A DNA stretch of 64,000 nucleotides from SZUA-444 sp965226565 (GCA_965226565.1 CBDDDI010000004.1:682001-746000), one strand, 5' to 3'. Counted from the stretch's first letter, positions 17,016 to 26,244 are shown. The notes: generated from the letters alone by a model not told the origin. A program made the numbers and translations.

Positions 17016-18185
17016 ATGGCTGCTGCTAGGAGAAGTTCAGATTCCAAAGTTAAAGGTAAAATTTCTAATGAGGATAAGCAAAAGGCGCTTGCTACTGCTA
17101 TTGAGCAAATAGAAAAACAATTTGGTTCAGGTGCAATTATGAAACTTGGACAATCTCCAGATTTAAAGGTTGATTGTATACCTACTGGATCATTGTCACT
17201 TGATTTAGCACTTGGAATTGGAGGAGTACCAAAAGGAAGAGTAATTGAGATATATGGTCCTGAAAGTTCTGGTAAAACTACAGTTTCTCTGCAAATAGTT
17301 GCTGAAGCTCAAAAACTTGGTGGACAAGCTGCGTTTGTTGATGTTGAACATGCTCTTGATCCTGTTTATGCAGGAAATATAGGAGTTGATATAGACAATA
17401 TGCTTGTTTCTCAACCAGATTCAGGAGAACAAGCACTTGAAATAACAGAAGCATTGGTGCGTTCAGGAGCAGTGGATATAATAGTAATTGACTCAGTTGC
17501 TGCAATGACAACAAGAGCTGAAATAGATGGAGAAATGGGAGATAACCATGTTGGACAGCTAGCAAGACTAATGTCACAAGCAATGAGAAAACTTACAGCT
17601 GCTATTTCAAAATCAAATTGTGTTGCGATTTTTATTAACCAAGTTCGTGAAAAAATTGGAGTTATATATGGCAATCCAGAAACAACACCAGGTGGACGTG
17701 CATTAAAATTCTATTCTTCAGTTAGAATTGAAGTTCGTAGAGGAGAAGCGTTAAAATCAGGTGGCGATATTATTGGAAATAGAACAAAATGTAAAGTTGT
17801 AAAAAATAAAGTTGCACCACCATTTAAAAATTGCGAGTTTGATATTATGTATGGTGAAGGAATTTCGCATATGGGAGAACTTGTTGATATTGGATCTGAG
17901 CTTGGGATTGTTAAAAAAGGTGGAGCTTGGTTTAGCTATGGAGATATTAAAATTGGACAAGGTAGAGATAATGCTAAAAAATTCTTAGCTGATAATCCTG
18001 AAATTGCAAATGAAATAGATGAAAAAATACGTGCACATGCTGAAGAAACTATTGCAAAAGCAAAATCATCAAATTCATCAAAAGCAAAAGAAGAGAAAAA
18101 AGAAGCTGTAAAATCATCAAAGAAAAAAGCTGTTGTGATTGATCCAGAAGATGATTTTGAAGAGTTTACTCCAGCTGAAGATTAA
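17016..18185 (+). CDS. recA: recombinase RecA
   Basis: RecA forms filaments on single-stranded DNA, drives strand exchange and triggers LexA cleavage. The 389-residue protein has Walker A GPESSGKT at residues 81-88, the RecA signature region ALKFYSSVRIEVRR, and a C-terminal Lys/Glu-rich acidic tail (DPEDDFEEFTPAED). Two ATGs occur at 17010 and 17016. AGGAGG at 17002-17007 is 8 bases from the second but only 2 from the first, so 17016 is the better start. The gene sits between prmC and recX with gaps of about 30 and 11 bases. No SOS box is visible in the 27-base upstream gap, so its own damage-inducible promoter, if any, must lie inside prmC. Confidence 0.98.
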   Translation: MAAARRSSDSKVKGKISNEDKQKALATAIEQIEKQFGSGAIMKLGQSPDLKVDCIPTGSLSLDLALGIGGVPKGRVIEIYGPESSGKTTVSLQIVAEAQKLGGQAAFVDVEHALDPVYAGNIGVDIDNMLVSQPDSGEQALEITEALVRSGAVDIIVIDSVAAMTTRAEIDGEMGDNHVGQLARLMSQAMRKLTAAISKSNCVAIFINQVREKIGVIYGNPETTPGGRALKFYSSVRIEVRRGEALKSGGDIIGNRTKCKVVKNKVAPPFKNCEFDIMYGEGISHMGELVDIGSELGIVKKGGAWFSYGDIKIGQGRDNAKKFLADNPEIANEIDEKIRAHAEETIAKAKSSNSSKAKEEKKEAVKSSKKKAVVIDPEDDFEEFTPAED

Positions 18186-18196
18186 TACATAATATT

Positions 18197-18820
18197 ATGG
18201 ATGAATTAAGAAATATAATTTCTATTGAAAAATTTAAAGGTAAAACATATTGCGTTAGGATTGATGACGAAGAAATTTATCTTAACGCAAATATTATTTC
18301 TGAGTATCACATTAAATCTGATATGCAAATTCCACAATCAGCTTTAGAAAAAATAATTTTTGAAAATGAATATAGACGTGCTAAAGAGCGTGCGTTTTAT
18401 TTGCTTGATTATAGAGACCATTCTTGTAAAGAAATGCGTGATAAACTTTTGAAAAATTATTGTGAAGAAGTGTGTGATGCTGTTGTTGATAAACTATTAG
18501 AAATAAGACTTTTGGATGATAGAAATTATGCAGAAAAATATGCAAGACAGCTTTTTGAAATTAAAAGGCTTGGTAGATATAAAGCACGTTTTGAAATGCA
18601 GAAAAAAGGTATTGATAAAGAGATAATTGAAGAAATTTTAGAGCAGTATGATGAAAATACTGATGAAAGATTATCTGAACTTATTGATAAAAAGTATGCA
18701 AGATATTTAACAGATAATAAAGGCAAAGATAAAGTTTTTAATGCACTTGTTAGAAAAGGTTATGCTTATTCAGAAGTGAGAGAAGCTTTAAATAAATATA
18801 TAGATGAGGAAGAATACTAA
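18197..18820 (+). CDS. recX: regulatory protein RecX
   Basis: RecX is a helical-repeat protein that modulates RecA filament activity. The 207 residues contain three tandem three-helix repeats with recognisable cores (YLLDYRDHSCKEMRDKLL, then a VVDKLLEIRLLDDRNYAEKYARQ block and a KGIDKEIIEEIL block). An N-terminal beta-rich extension of about 50 residues is typical of Firmicute RecX. It lies 11 bases after recA, and its stop overlaps the rimO start by one base, so all are co-transcribed. Confidence 0.92.
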   Translation: MDELRNIISIEKFKGKTYCVRIDDEEIYLNANIISEYHIKSDMQIPQSALEKIIFENEYRRAKERAFYLLDYRDHSCKEMRDKLLKNYCEEVCDAVVDKLLEIRLLDDRNYAEKYARQLFEIKRLGRYKARFEMQKKGIDKEIIEEILEQYDENTDERLSELIDKKYARYLTDNKGKDKVFNALVRKGYAYSEVREALNKYIDEEEY

Positions 18821-20160
18821 TGAGTATTAGAGTGGGAATGGTTTCCCTTGGTTGTCCAAAAAATCAAGTTGATGCAGAACAAATATTATATGATTTACGT
18901 GAAGATGGATTTGAAATTGTAACAGATGCAGCATTAGCAGATGTTGTATTAATAAATACCTGTGGATTTATTGAGTCTGCAAAACAAGAATCAATTGAAA
19001 CAATTCTTGAATTTTGCACACTTAAAAATGAAGGTAGAATAAAGAGTGTTATAATTACTGGATGTCTTGCAGAAAGATATCAATCTGAAATTTTAAAAGA
19101 AATTCCTGAAGCAAGTGGTGTTATTGGAATTGGATGTAATAGTGATATAAAAGATTATATTAAACAAACTTTGAAAGGTGAAGTTGTTGAAGCTTTTGGA
19201 GATAAACTTAATCTTGATATTGATAGAAAAAGAATTATTTCAACTCAACCACATTTTGCCTATTTAAAAATAGCTGAAGGGTGTAATAATAATTGTACAT
19301 ACTGTGCAATTCCATCAATTAGAGGCAGATTTAGAAGCAGAACAAAAGAGAATATTATTGATGAAGCAAAATGGCTTGGTAAAAATGGTGTTAAAGAAAT
19401 TATTCTTGTAGCACAAGATTCAACTCGTTATGGTGAAGATTTATATGGAAAATCTGAGCTTGCAAATTTGCTTAAAGATCTTGCTCAAATAGATGATCTT
19501 AAATGGATAAGAGTTCTTTATTGTTATCCAGAAAGAATAACTGATGAGCTTATTGATGTGTTTGCAACAGAAGAAAAGATTGTAAAATATATTGATATTC
19601 CAATTCAACATTGTAACAGTGAAGTTTTAAAAAGGATGAACAGAAAAGGCGACAAAGAAACTCTTGTTGAATTAATAAAGAAACTTAGAGAAAAAGTTGA
19701 AGGAATTGTTATAAGAACTACTTTGATTGCTGGTTTTCCAAAAGAAACAAAAGAGCAGTTTGAAGAGCTTTGTGAATTTGTTTCTGAGATTAAATTTGAA
19801 AGATTAGGATGTTTTTCTTATTCAGTAGAAGATGGAACTGCTGCTGCTAAATTAGATGGCCAAATTGATGAAGAAGAAAAACTTCGTAGAGCGGATATAA
19901 TAATGCAAGAACAAGTAATGATTTCTGATAATTTTAATCAAAGTCTTATTGGAAAAACATTAGAAGTTGTTACAGAAGGTTTTGATAGATATGCTGAGTG
20001 TTATTTTGGAAGAAGCTATATGGATGCTCCTGAAATTGATGGAAAAATCTTTTTCACTAGCAAAAATCAGCTTTCAATTGGCCAGTTTGTAAATGTTAAA
20101 ATGGATGACACTCTTGACTATGATTTGATAGGAGAAGTTGTTAATGAATTTGCCGAATAA
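18820..20160 (+). CDS. rimO: ribosomal protein S12 methylthiotransferase RimO
   Basis: This radical-SAM enzyme adds a methylthio group to an aspartate of ribosomal protein S12. The 446 residues show the N-terminal UPF0004 domain that binds the second Fe-S cluster (GCPKNQVDAE, with Cys in TCGF and TGCLAER), the radical-SAM motif with Cys155, Cys159 and Cys162, and a C-terminal TRAM domain. The start overlaps the recX stop by one base (TAATG). The CPKNQVD form of the N-terminal motif separates RimO from the tRNA enzyme MiaB. recA-recX-rimO-pgsA is a linkage seen, with variations, across Clostridia. Confidence 0.95.
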   Translation: MSIRVGMVSLGCPKNQVDAEQILYDLREDGFEIVTDAALADVVLINTCGFIESAKQESIETILEFCTLKNEGRIKSVIITGCLAERYQSEILKEIPEASGVIGIGCNSDIKDYIKQTLKGEVVEAFGDKLNLDIDRKRIISTQPHFAYLKIAEGCNNNCTYCAIPSIRGRFRSRTKENIIDEAKWLGKNGVKEIILVAQDSTRYGEDLYGKSELANLLKDLAQIDDLKWIRVLYCYPERITDELIDVFATEEKIVKYIDIPIQHCNSEVLKRMNRKGDKETLVELIKKLREKVEGIVIRTTLIAGFPKETKEQFEELCEFVSEIKFERLGCFSYSVEDGTAAAKLDGQIDEEEKLRRADIIMQEQVMISDNFNQSLIGKTLEVVTEGFDRYAECYFGRSYMDAPEIDGKIFFTSKNQLSIGQFVNVKMDDTLDYDLIGEVVNEFAE

Positions 20161-20710
20161 ATTAACTCTTTTAAGAGTATTTTTGATACCTGTATTTTTG
20201 ATTATGCTTTTTGTAAATAAAATTCCAGGTAATATGTTTTGGGCATTAGGAATTTTTGCAGCTGCATCAATTACAGATTGGTTTGATGGATATATTGCAA
20301 GAAAAAATAATTTGATAACTGATTTTGGAAAATTTCTTGATCCGTTAGCAGATAAAGTTTTGGTTATGTCAGCTTTGGTTGCTTTTATTGAGCTTGAACT
20401 TGCTCCAAGTGTTGCAGTAATTATAATTCTTGCAAGAGAATTTATGGTAACATCTTTGAGGCTTGTTGCAAATAAATCAGGTGGAAAAGTTATAGCTGCT
20501 GGATTTGCTGGAAAACTTAAAACAGCTTTTACAATGATAGCAATTGTAGTTATTTTATTGCTACAAGGATTATTGCAAATAGATGTAGCATTTAATTTTG
20601 ATGTTGTTTTAATTGGTGAAATTTTGATTTGGATAGCAACAGCATTAACAGCAATTTCAGGAATACAATATTTGTGGCAATATAGAAATGAAATTGATCC
20701 TACAAAATAG
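20144..20710 (+). CDS. pgsA: CDP-diacylglycerol-glycerol-3-phosphate 3-phosphatidyltransferase
   Basis: PgsA makes phosphatidylglycerol-phosphate, the committed step to phosphatidylglycerol and cardiolipin, in the membrane. The protein (188 residues) has the CDP-alcohol phosphatidyltransferase motif with DG, AR, G and two Asp spaced as expected in DWFDGYIARKNN through the LDPLADK block, plus about five membrane segments. The start is placed at the ATG 20144, nine bases after GGAGAAG; a TTG at 20138 would sit too close. It overlaps the 3' end of rimO by 17 bases. No clear terminator follows before the next promoter. Confidence 0.94.
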   Translation: MNLPNKLTLLRVFLIPVFLIMLFVNKIPGNMFWALGIFAAASITDWFDGYIARKNNLITDFGKFLDPLADKVLVMSALVAFIELELAPSVAVIIILAREFMVTSLRLVANKSGGKVIAAGFAGKLKTAFTMIAIVVILLLQGLLQIDVAFNFDVVLIGEILIWIATALTAISGIQYLWQYRNEIDPTK

Positions 20711-20712
20711 TA

Positions 20713-20741
20713 TTGATTTTAGTGAATTTATATGGTACTAT
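20713..20741 (+). promoter_or_regulatory. promoter of the cysteine T-box transcript
   Basis: TTGATT at 20713-20718 and TACTAT at 20736-20741 are spaced 17 bases apart. The predicted start near 20748 lies upstream of T-box stem I. Confidence 0.55.
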
Positions 20742-20802
20742 AACATATAATGTAATAAGTATAAATGCGTAACAGAAAAAGTAGTTTATTTTAAATTTTT
20801 TA

Positions 20803-20987
20803 GAGAGTGTCAAAATGGTGAAAATGGCATAAATTTAAATAAATGAAGTGCATCTGCTAGCACAAACGGTGAAATTATAGTATCTGTTTGCGAACAACTC
20901 GCGTTAAGAGTTTTGAGTAATAAATCGGAGTGGAACCGTAGTGTTAATAACTGCCTTCGTGGGATAATTTCCCATGGAGGTTTTTTT
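20803..20987 (+). promoter_or_regulatory. T-box leader, cysteine-specific
   Basis: T-box leaders bind uncharged tRNA and switch between terminator and antiterminator. Stem I begins near AGAGAGTG. The specifier TGC (Cys) is at 20849-20851 in the context AATGAAG-TGC-A. The antiterminator has CGGAG/CTTCG and GTAGT/ACTGC stems flanking the 7-base bulge TGGAACC (20931-20937); TGGA fits the U discriminator base of tRNA-Cys. The competing terminator has a 10-bp stem (20954-20963 with 20971-20980) and seven T. Low charged tRNA-Cys should raise cysE and cysS expression. Confidence 0.92.
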
Positions 20988-21024
20988 AGTATATTATTAA
21001 TAAAGTTTTATAGGAGAGATTTAT

Positions 21025-21660
21025 ATGTTGGACATAATTAAAAAAGATATTCAAATAATAAAAGAAAAAGATCCAGCTGCTAGAAGTACTTTTGAAATAC
21101 TTATGACATATTCTGGTTTTCATGCTATTCTAGCGTATAGAATTGCTCATCGTTTTTATAGAAAAAGATTTTTCACAGTTGCTAGAGTGATTTCTCAAAT
21201 AGCTAGATTTTTCACAGGAATAGAAATTCATCCAGGTGCGAGAATAGGAAAAGGATTCTTTATTGACCATGGCATGGGAGTTGTAATAGGAGAGACTACT
21301 AAGATTGGTAACAACTGTATGATTTATCAAGGAGTGACTTTAGGTGGTACAGGAAAAGATCATGGGAAACGTCATCCTACTCTTGGAAATGGAGTAATGG
21401 TTGGTGCTGGAGCAAGAGTTTTAGGACCTTTTAAAGTAGGAGATAATGCGAAAATTGCTGCAAATGCTGTTGTTTTAAAAGAAGTTCCAAGTAATGCAAC
21501 GGTAGCGGGTATTCCAGCGAGAATAGTTAATAAAGATGGTAAAAAATTAAATAATGAGCTTGACCATATTCATATACATGATATTGTTGGTCAACAACTT
21601 AAAAATCATTCTAAGAAAATTGCAAAATTACAAAATGAGATAAATAAACTTAAGAAATAA
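21025..21660 (+). CDS. cysE: serine O-acetyltransferase
   Basis: The enzyme transfers acetyl from acetyl-CoA to serine, giving O-acetylserine for cysteine synthesis in the cytoplasm. The 211 residues include an N-terminal helical domain and a left-handed beta-helix of hexapeptide repeats with the catalytic His in IDHGMGVVIGE and the GGTGKDHGKRHPTLGN loop. A Lys/Asn-rich helical tail of about 30 residues follows. It is the first gene after a cysteine T-box, so it is induced when charged tRNA-Cys is low. RBS TAGGAGAG. The following gene is cysS; the sulfhydrylase cysK is not in the window. Confidence 0.95.
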   Translation: MLDIIKKDIQIIKEKDPAARSTFEILMTYSGFHAILAYRIAHRFYRKRFFTVARVISQIARFFTGIEIHPGARIGKGFFIDHGMGVVIGETTKIGNNCMIYQGVTLGGTGKDHGKRHPTLGNGVMVGAGARVLGPFKVGDNAKIAANAVVLKEVPSNATVAGIPARIVNKDGKKLNNELDHIHIHDIVGQQLKNHSKKIAKLQNEINKLKK

Positions 21661-21677
21661 TTTCTCTGGAGGACTTA

Positions 21678-23084
21678 ATGAAACTATACAATACGTTAAC
21701 TCGGCAAAAAGAAGTGTTTAAACCAAGGTTTGAAAATAAAGTTTCAATGTACACATGTGGACCAACAGTTTATCATTATGCGCATATCGGAAATTTAAGA
21801 TCTTATATTATGGAAGATATATTAGATAAATATTTTAGATTTGTTGGATATGATGTAACAAGAGTAATGAATATAACTGATGTTGGGCATCTTTCAAGCG
21901 ATGGTGATACTGGTGATGACAAAATGCTTAAAGGTGCTAAACGTGAGAAAAAAACAGTAATGGAAATTGCTAAATTTTATACAGATGCATTTTTTGATGA
22001 TTGTAAAAAATTAAATATAAAAACACCAGAGATTGTTGAACCTGCAACAGCATGTATTGATGAATTTATAAAAGTCATCGATAGTCTTTTGGAAAAAGGA
22101 TATGCTTATGAAACAGGTGGAAATATTTATTTTGATACTTCAAAACTTGAAGAATACCATGTTTTTCATAATTTTAAAGAAGAAGATTTGGCTGTAGGAG
22201 TTAGAGAAGGCGTTGAAAAAGACGAAAATAAAAGAAATCCTACTGACTTTGTTTTGTGGTTTACAAAATCAAAATTTGATGATCAAGAATTAAAATGGGA
22301 TAGTCCGTGGGGAGTTGGATATCCAGGATGGCATATTGAATGTTCATGTATAAGTATGAAACATCTTGGTGAATATTTAGATATGCATTGTGGAGGAATT
22401 GATAATGTTTTTCCACATCATACAAATGAAATAGCACAAAGTGAAGCTTATTTAGGACACAAATGGTGTAATTATTGGTTCCACGTTCATCATTTGAATA
22501 CTAACTCAGGCAAAATGAGCAAATCTAAAGGTGAATTTTTAACAATATCTCTTTTAGAAAGTAAAGGTTATAATCCACTTGTGTATAGATTTTTCTGTTT
22601 GCAATCTCATTATAGAAAATCTTTGGTTTTTTCATATGAAAATTTGGATAATTCTGTGATTGCATTTAATAAATTGGTTAGTAAAATTCATGTTTTGCAA
22701 AATAGTGATCAAGGTGATTTAATAAAAGAAGATTTTGATTTATATAAAAATTCTTTTACAAATGCTTTGGATAATGATTTAAATACATCTTTAGCAATAA
22801 CTGTGTTGTATGATGTGTTAAAATCAAATACAACAGCAAAAACAAAGCTAGCTTTAGTAGAAGAATTTGATAAAGTTTTTTCTCTTGATTTGTTAAATCA
22901 AGCAAAACATATTGAAGATAAAAAGGATGAAATTCCTGAAGAAATTGTTGAGCTAGTGCAGAAAAGAAAAACAGCAAGAGCAAATAAAGATTTTGCACTT
23001 GCAGATAGTATAAGAGATGAAATCTCAAAAATGGGATATATTATTGAAGAAACAAGGCAAGGAACAAAAATAAAGAAAAAGTAG
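21678..23084 (+). CDS. cysS: cysteinyl-tRNA synthetase
   Basis: CysS charges tRNA-Cys. The 468-residue class I synthetase has the HIGH-type motif as HIGN (residues 36-39), zinc ligands in CGPTVY and in WHIECSC with a later HHTNE, and KMSKS at 279-283. It lies 17 bases after cysE in the transcript controlled by the cysteine T-box, so supply of cysteine and its charging are co-regulated. The RBS is CTGGAGG, strong. The C-terminus is Lys-rich. Nothing is missing. Confidence 0.97.
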   Translation: MKLYNTLTRQKEVFKPRFENKVSMYTCGPTVYHYAHIGNLRSYIMEDILDKYFRFVGYDVTRVMNITDVGHLSSDGDTGDDKMLKGAKREKKTVMEIAKFYTDAFFDDCKKLNIKTPEIVEPATACIDEFIKVIDSLLEKGYAYETGGNIYFDTSKLEEYHVFHNFKEEDLAVGVREGVEKDENKRNPTDFVLWFTKSKFDDQELKWDSPWGVGYPGWHIECSCISMKHLGEYLDMHCGGIDNVFPHHTNEIAQSEAYLGHKWCNYWFHVHHLNTNSGKMSKSKGEFLTISLLESKGYNPLVYRFFCLQSHYRKSLVFSYENLDNSVIAFNKLVSKIHVLQNSDQGDLIKEDFDLYKNSFTNALDNDLNTSLAITVLYDVLKSNTTAKTKLALVEEFDKVFSLDLLNQAKHIEDKKDEIPEEIVELVQKRKTARANKDFALADSIRDEISKMGYIIEETRQGTKIKKK

Positions 23085-23093
23085 GTATTTTTT

Positions 23094-23894
23094 ATGAATA
23101 ATAAAGTTGTTAGATATGGTGTTATAGGATTTATAGTGTTGCTAATCATAGTTGGATTAGTAAGTTGTTTTAATTTTGGTTCTCAAGTTGCATCATTAGA
23201 ATATAATGATATTGAGTTAGTTCAACTTGAAGGTCCAAAACAAGGTCAAGAAATTGCAATTGTTGATACAACACTTGGTCAATTCAAAATAATGTTGTTT
23301 AGAGAATATGCTCCAAAAACTGTTGAGAATTTTGTGAATTTATCAAAAGAAGGTTATTATGATGGTAAATATGTTCATGGAGTTCAAAAAGGATTGTTTT
23401 TCATGGCAGGAACATCAAGTGCGGATGGAGTTATAGTAAAAGATCCAGACAAAGAAGACAAATATAAAAAACTTGAAGATAAAGAAAATAATGATGAATA
23501 TAAAGCAGCAAAAAAATTATATGATACTGAGATGACAAAACGTGATAATGAAGTAAATAAAAATTTATGGCCATTAAAAGGTAGCATAATCAGTCTTGGA
23601 CCAGATATGAAAGATTCAGGAATATATTTCACAGGTATAAATGAAAAAGAAATCACTAAAAAAGAAAAGAAATCAATAAATAAACAAGAAAAATTAAATA
23701 AAGATCTTGCAAATGCATTTTATGAAAAAGGTGGCATTATAGATTTTTCACAAAAATTCACTGTTTTTGCTCAAACATATGAAGGTTTAGATGTGTTTGA
23801 AAAAATATGTAATGTAGATACAAAAACAAAATCACTTACACCAAAAGAAGAAATCAAAATAAAATCTATTAAAATTGAGAAGTTTTCTAAATAA
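23094..23894 (+). CDS. cyclophilin-type peptidylprolyl isomerase, probable lipoprotein
   Basis: The 266-residue protein has an N-terminal hydrophobic stretch ending in LVSC (Cys25), which fits a lipobox, so it is probably anchored outside the membrane. The rest is a cyclophilin domain: it opens with VDTTLGQFKIMLFREYAPKTVENFVNL, typical of the family, followed by a GLFFMAGTSSADG block in place of the usual MIQGGD. A Lys/Glu-rich insertion (about residues 120-150) interrupts the domain. The active-site Arg/Phe positions are only partly recognisable, so isomerase activity may be weak and a chaperone role is possible. It follows cysS by 9 bases, presumably by chance of operon structure rather than function. 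Confidence 0.82.
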   Translation: MNNKVVRYGVIGFIVLLIIVGLVSCFNFGSQVASLEYNDIELVQLEGPKQGQEIAIVDTTLGQFKIMLFREYAPKTVENFVNLSKEGYYDGKYVHGVQKGLFFMAGTSSADGVIVKDPDKEDKYKKLEDKENNDEYKAAKKLYDTEMTKRDNEVNKNLWPLKGSIISLGPDMKDSGIYFTGINEKEITKKEKKSINKQEKLNKDLANAFYEKGGIIDFSQKFTVFAQTYEGLDVFEKICNVDTKTKSLTPKEEIKIKSIKIEKFSK

Positions 23895-23967
23895 AATGTA
23901 ATTTTTAAAAAAATATTTTATTATTAAATTAAGTAACAATTATGATTTTTTTTCTAATATTTTAAAC

Positions 23968-23995
23968 TAAAGCTTCTATTGTATTAGGAGCTTTA
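23968..23995 (+). terminator. weak hairpin after the cysE-cysS operon
   Basis: A 10-bp stem (23968-23977 with 23986-23995, one G-T pair) and an 8-base loop; the following TTGTGT is a poor T run, so termination would be partial. Little else is seen in the gap 23895-24104. Confidence 0.5.
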
Positions 23996-24104
23996 TTGTG
24001 TATAATAACAGTATAGACAGTGTTAAAAAAAGCATGTTTGTCAATTTTCGACATAATTTGTCTGAAAAAAATATTAAAAAATGCTTTTAATTTATTAACA
24101 GTTG

Positions 24105-24113
24105 TGGTATAAT
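24105..24113 (+). promoter_or_regulatory. extended -10 promoter of murA
   Basis: TGGTATAAT at 24105-24113 is an extended -10 element; the -35 position is AT-only and weak. The transcript would start near 24120 with a short leader of about 23 bases. Confidence 0.6.
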
Positions 24114-24142
24114 GATATAGATATTGAATAGGAGAGTGCATT

Positions 24143-25426
24143 TTGGAAAAGATATTTATAAATGGCGGCAATCCTCTCCACGGGGAAGTAGAAATCAGTG
24201 GTGCTAAAAATGCTGCAGTCGCAATAGTTTCTGCAACAATACTTTCAGATGGACCATGTATTCTTGAAAATGTTCCTGAGATCAGTGACATTTCAATTTG
24301 TTTAAGAATATTATATGAAATGGGAGCTAAAATTACTCCAATAAATAAAAATACAGTTAAAATAGATACAAGAGGAATTACTGAGCCTTCAGTTCCATAC
24401 GATTTAGCTAGGCTAATGAGAGCTTCTAGTTATTTTCTTGGAACATTGTTAGGAAAATTTAATAAGGCGTTAGTTCCAATGCCAGGAGGTTGCGATTTAG
24501 GCGATAGACCTATTGACCAACATCTTAAAGCGTTTAGAGCTCTTGGAGCAACTGATAATATTGATCATGGTGTCGTGGAAGTATCAGCAGATAAATTAAT
24601 AGGATCACAAATATATTTTGATTTTATAACTGTTGGTGGAACAATGAATGCAATGTTTGCAGCAGTAAAAGCAGACGGGCTTACTATAATAGAAAATGCA
24701 GCTAAAGAACCTCATATTGTTGATTTGGCTAACTTTTTAAATTCAATGGGAGCCGATATAATGGGCGCAGGCACTGATGTAATAAAAATACGTGGAGTTA
24801 AGAAATTAACAGGTACAAGTTATGCAATTATTCCTGACCAAATTGAAGCAGGAACATATATGGTTGCAGCAGCAGCTACAAAAGGAAATGTTTTAGTAAA
24901 AAATATTATTCCTAAGCATCTAGAATCTATTACAGCCAAATTAAGAAAAATTGGTGCTACAGTAATTGAAAATGATGATAGTGTTAGAGTTTTGGTTGAA
25001 AAACCTTTGAATAAAGCAAGTGTAAAAACTATGCCACATCCAGGTTTTCCTACTGATATGCAGCCTCAATTGTCTACATTATTAGCAATTGCACAAGGGA
25101 CAAGTATAATTACTGATGATATATTTGATAATAGATTTAAATATGTTGCAGAGCTTAGAAGAATGGGAGCAGATATCTCTGTTGATGGAAAAGTTGCTAT
25201 TATACAAGGTGTAGATCATCTTGCTGGTGCTCCAGTTAAAGCAACTGATTTAAGAGCAGGTGCAGCACTTATTATTGCAGGACTTGTAGCAAAAGGTACT
25301 ACTGAAATTGACGATATACATCATATTGAACGTGGATATGAATGTATTGAACAAAAATTAGCTGACCTTGGAGCAGATATAAAAAGAAGAACTATTCCTG
25401 GTGCTACAATGCGAAGAGCATTATAA
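24143..25426 (+). CDS. murA: UDP-N-acetylglucosamine 1-carboxyvinyltransferase
   Basis: MurA catalyses the first committed step of peptidoglycan synthesis, adding enolpyruvate from PEP to UDP-GlcNAc. The 427-residue protein starts with the GGNPLHGEVEISGAKNAAV block that carries the active-site Lys, and has the catalytic Cys117 in PGGCDLGDRP, the residue alkylated by fosfomycin. The DLRAGAALIIAG signature lies near residue 371. The start codon is TTG with GGAGAG eleven bases upstream. It heads a three-gene transcript with a YycJ-like hydrolase and rlmH. Many Firmicutes have two MurA copies; I cannot tell which one this is. Confidence 0.96.
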   Translation: MEKIFINGGNPLHGEVEISGAKNAAVAIVSATILSDGPCILENVPEISDISICLRILYEMGAKITPINKNTVKIDTRGITEPSVPYDLARLMRASSYFLGTLLGKFNKALVPMPGGCDLGDRPIDQHLKAFRALGATDNIDHGVVEVSADKLIGSQIYFDFITVGGTMNAMFAAVKADGLTIIENAAKEPHIVDLANFLNSMGADIMGAGTDVIKIRGVKKLTGTSYAIIPDQIEAGTYMVAAAATKGNVLVKNIIPKHLESITAKLRKIGATVIENDDSVRVLVEKPLNKASVKTMPHPGFPTDMQPQLSTLLAIAQGTSIITDDIFDNRFKYVAELRRMGADISVDGKVAIIQGVDHLAGAPVKATDLRAGAALIIAGLVAKGTTEIDDIHHIERGYECIEQKLADLGADIKRRTIPGATMRRAL

Positions 25427-25444
25427 TATAAGGAATGTGGTTTT

Positions 25445-26230
25445 ATGTCTAAAGTATATCCGTTGTTTAGTTCTAGTAAAGGAAATTCCACTTTTATAGG
25501 ACAATCTAATAGAGGAATTTTGATTGATATAGGTGTAAGTTGTAAAAGACTATTAAATGGGCTTGAAATATGTGGAGTTGATGAAAATGCTGTAAAAGCA
25601 ATTTTCATTACTCATGAACACGGTGATCATATTTCAGGTCTAAAAGTGTTTGCAAAAAAATTTCATGTTCCTATTTATGGTGAAGAAAAAACTATTGAAA
25701 ATCTAATACAAAAAGATAAAATTCCTGTTGGTGCAGATGTTAGAATAATTTCAAATCAAGGTGTTGAAGTTGAAGACATGTTTGTTACTTCTTTTGATAC
25801 TATGCATGATGTTGAAAAAAGTTGTGGATATAAAGTCAAAACAAATGATTTGAAAACAATTGTAACTTGCACGGATTTAGGCTGCGTTACTAAAGTTGTT
25901 GAGTCTAATCTTCTTGAAGCAGATTTGGTTTTGCTTGAATCTAACTATGATGAGAAGATGCTTGAAAATGGTAAATATCCTTATTTTTTAAAGAAAAGAA
26001 TTTCTTCTGATGAAGGACATTTGTCAAATATAAAATGTTCTCAGACAATAAAAAAGCTTTTAGAAAATAAGACTACAAAATTTATTTTAGGACATTTAAG
26101 CCAAGAGAATAATACACCTCAAATTGCTGAGAAACAGGTTTTAGAGTATCTTAATCAATATAAAAGAAATCAAGATTACATATTAAATATTGCACCTGTA
26201 TCTACATGTGGACAATTTTGTGAAGTATAG
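25445..26230 (+). CDS. MBL-fold metallohydrolase, YycJ/WalJ-like
   Basis: The 261-residue metallo-beta-lactamase-fold protein has the metal site HEHGDH (His57, His59, Asp61, His62), a further DLGCVT block with metal-binding Asp, and a late GHLSQENNTP with His, as in YycJ. It starts with the typical SSSKGNST. YycJ was originally linked to the WalRK cell-wall regulon and is a putative 5' DNA exonuclease coordinating replication and division. Here it sits with murA and rlmH rather than with walRK; the rlmH linkage is common in Firmicutes. Confidence 0.88.
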   Translation: MSKVYPLFSSSKGNSTFIGQSNRGILIDIGVSCKRLLNGLEICGVDENAVKAIFITHEHGDHISGLKVFAKKFHVPIYGEEKTIENLIQKDKIPVGADVRIISNQGVEVEDMFVTSFDTMHDVEKSCGYKVKTNDLKTIVTCTDLGCVTKVVESNLLEADLVLLESNYDEKMLENGKYPYFLKKRISSDEGHLSNIKCSQTIKKLLENKTTKFILGHLSQENNTPQIAEKQVLEYLNQYKRNQDYILNIAPVSTCGQFCEV

Positions 26231-26244
26231 GAGAAAGATTTATA

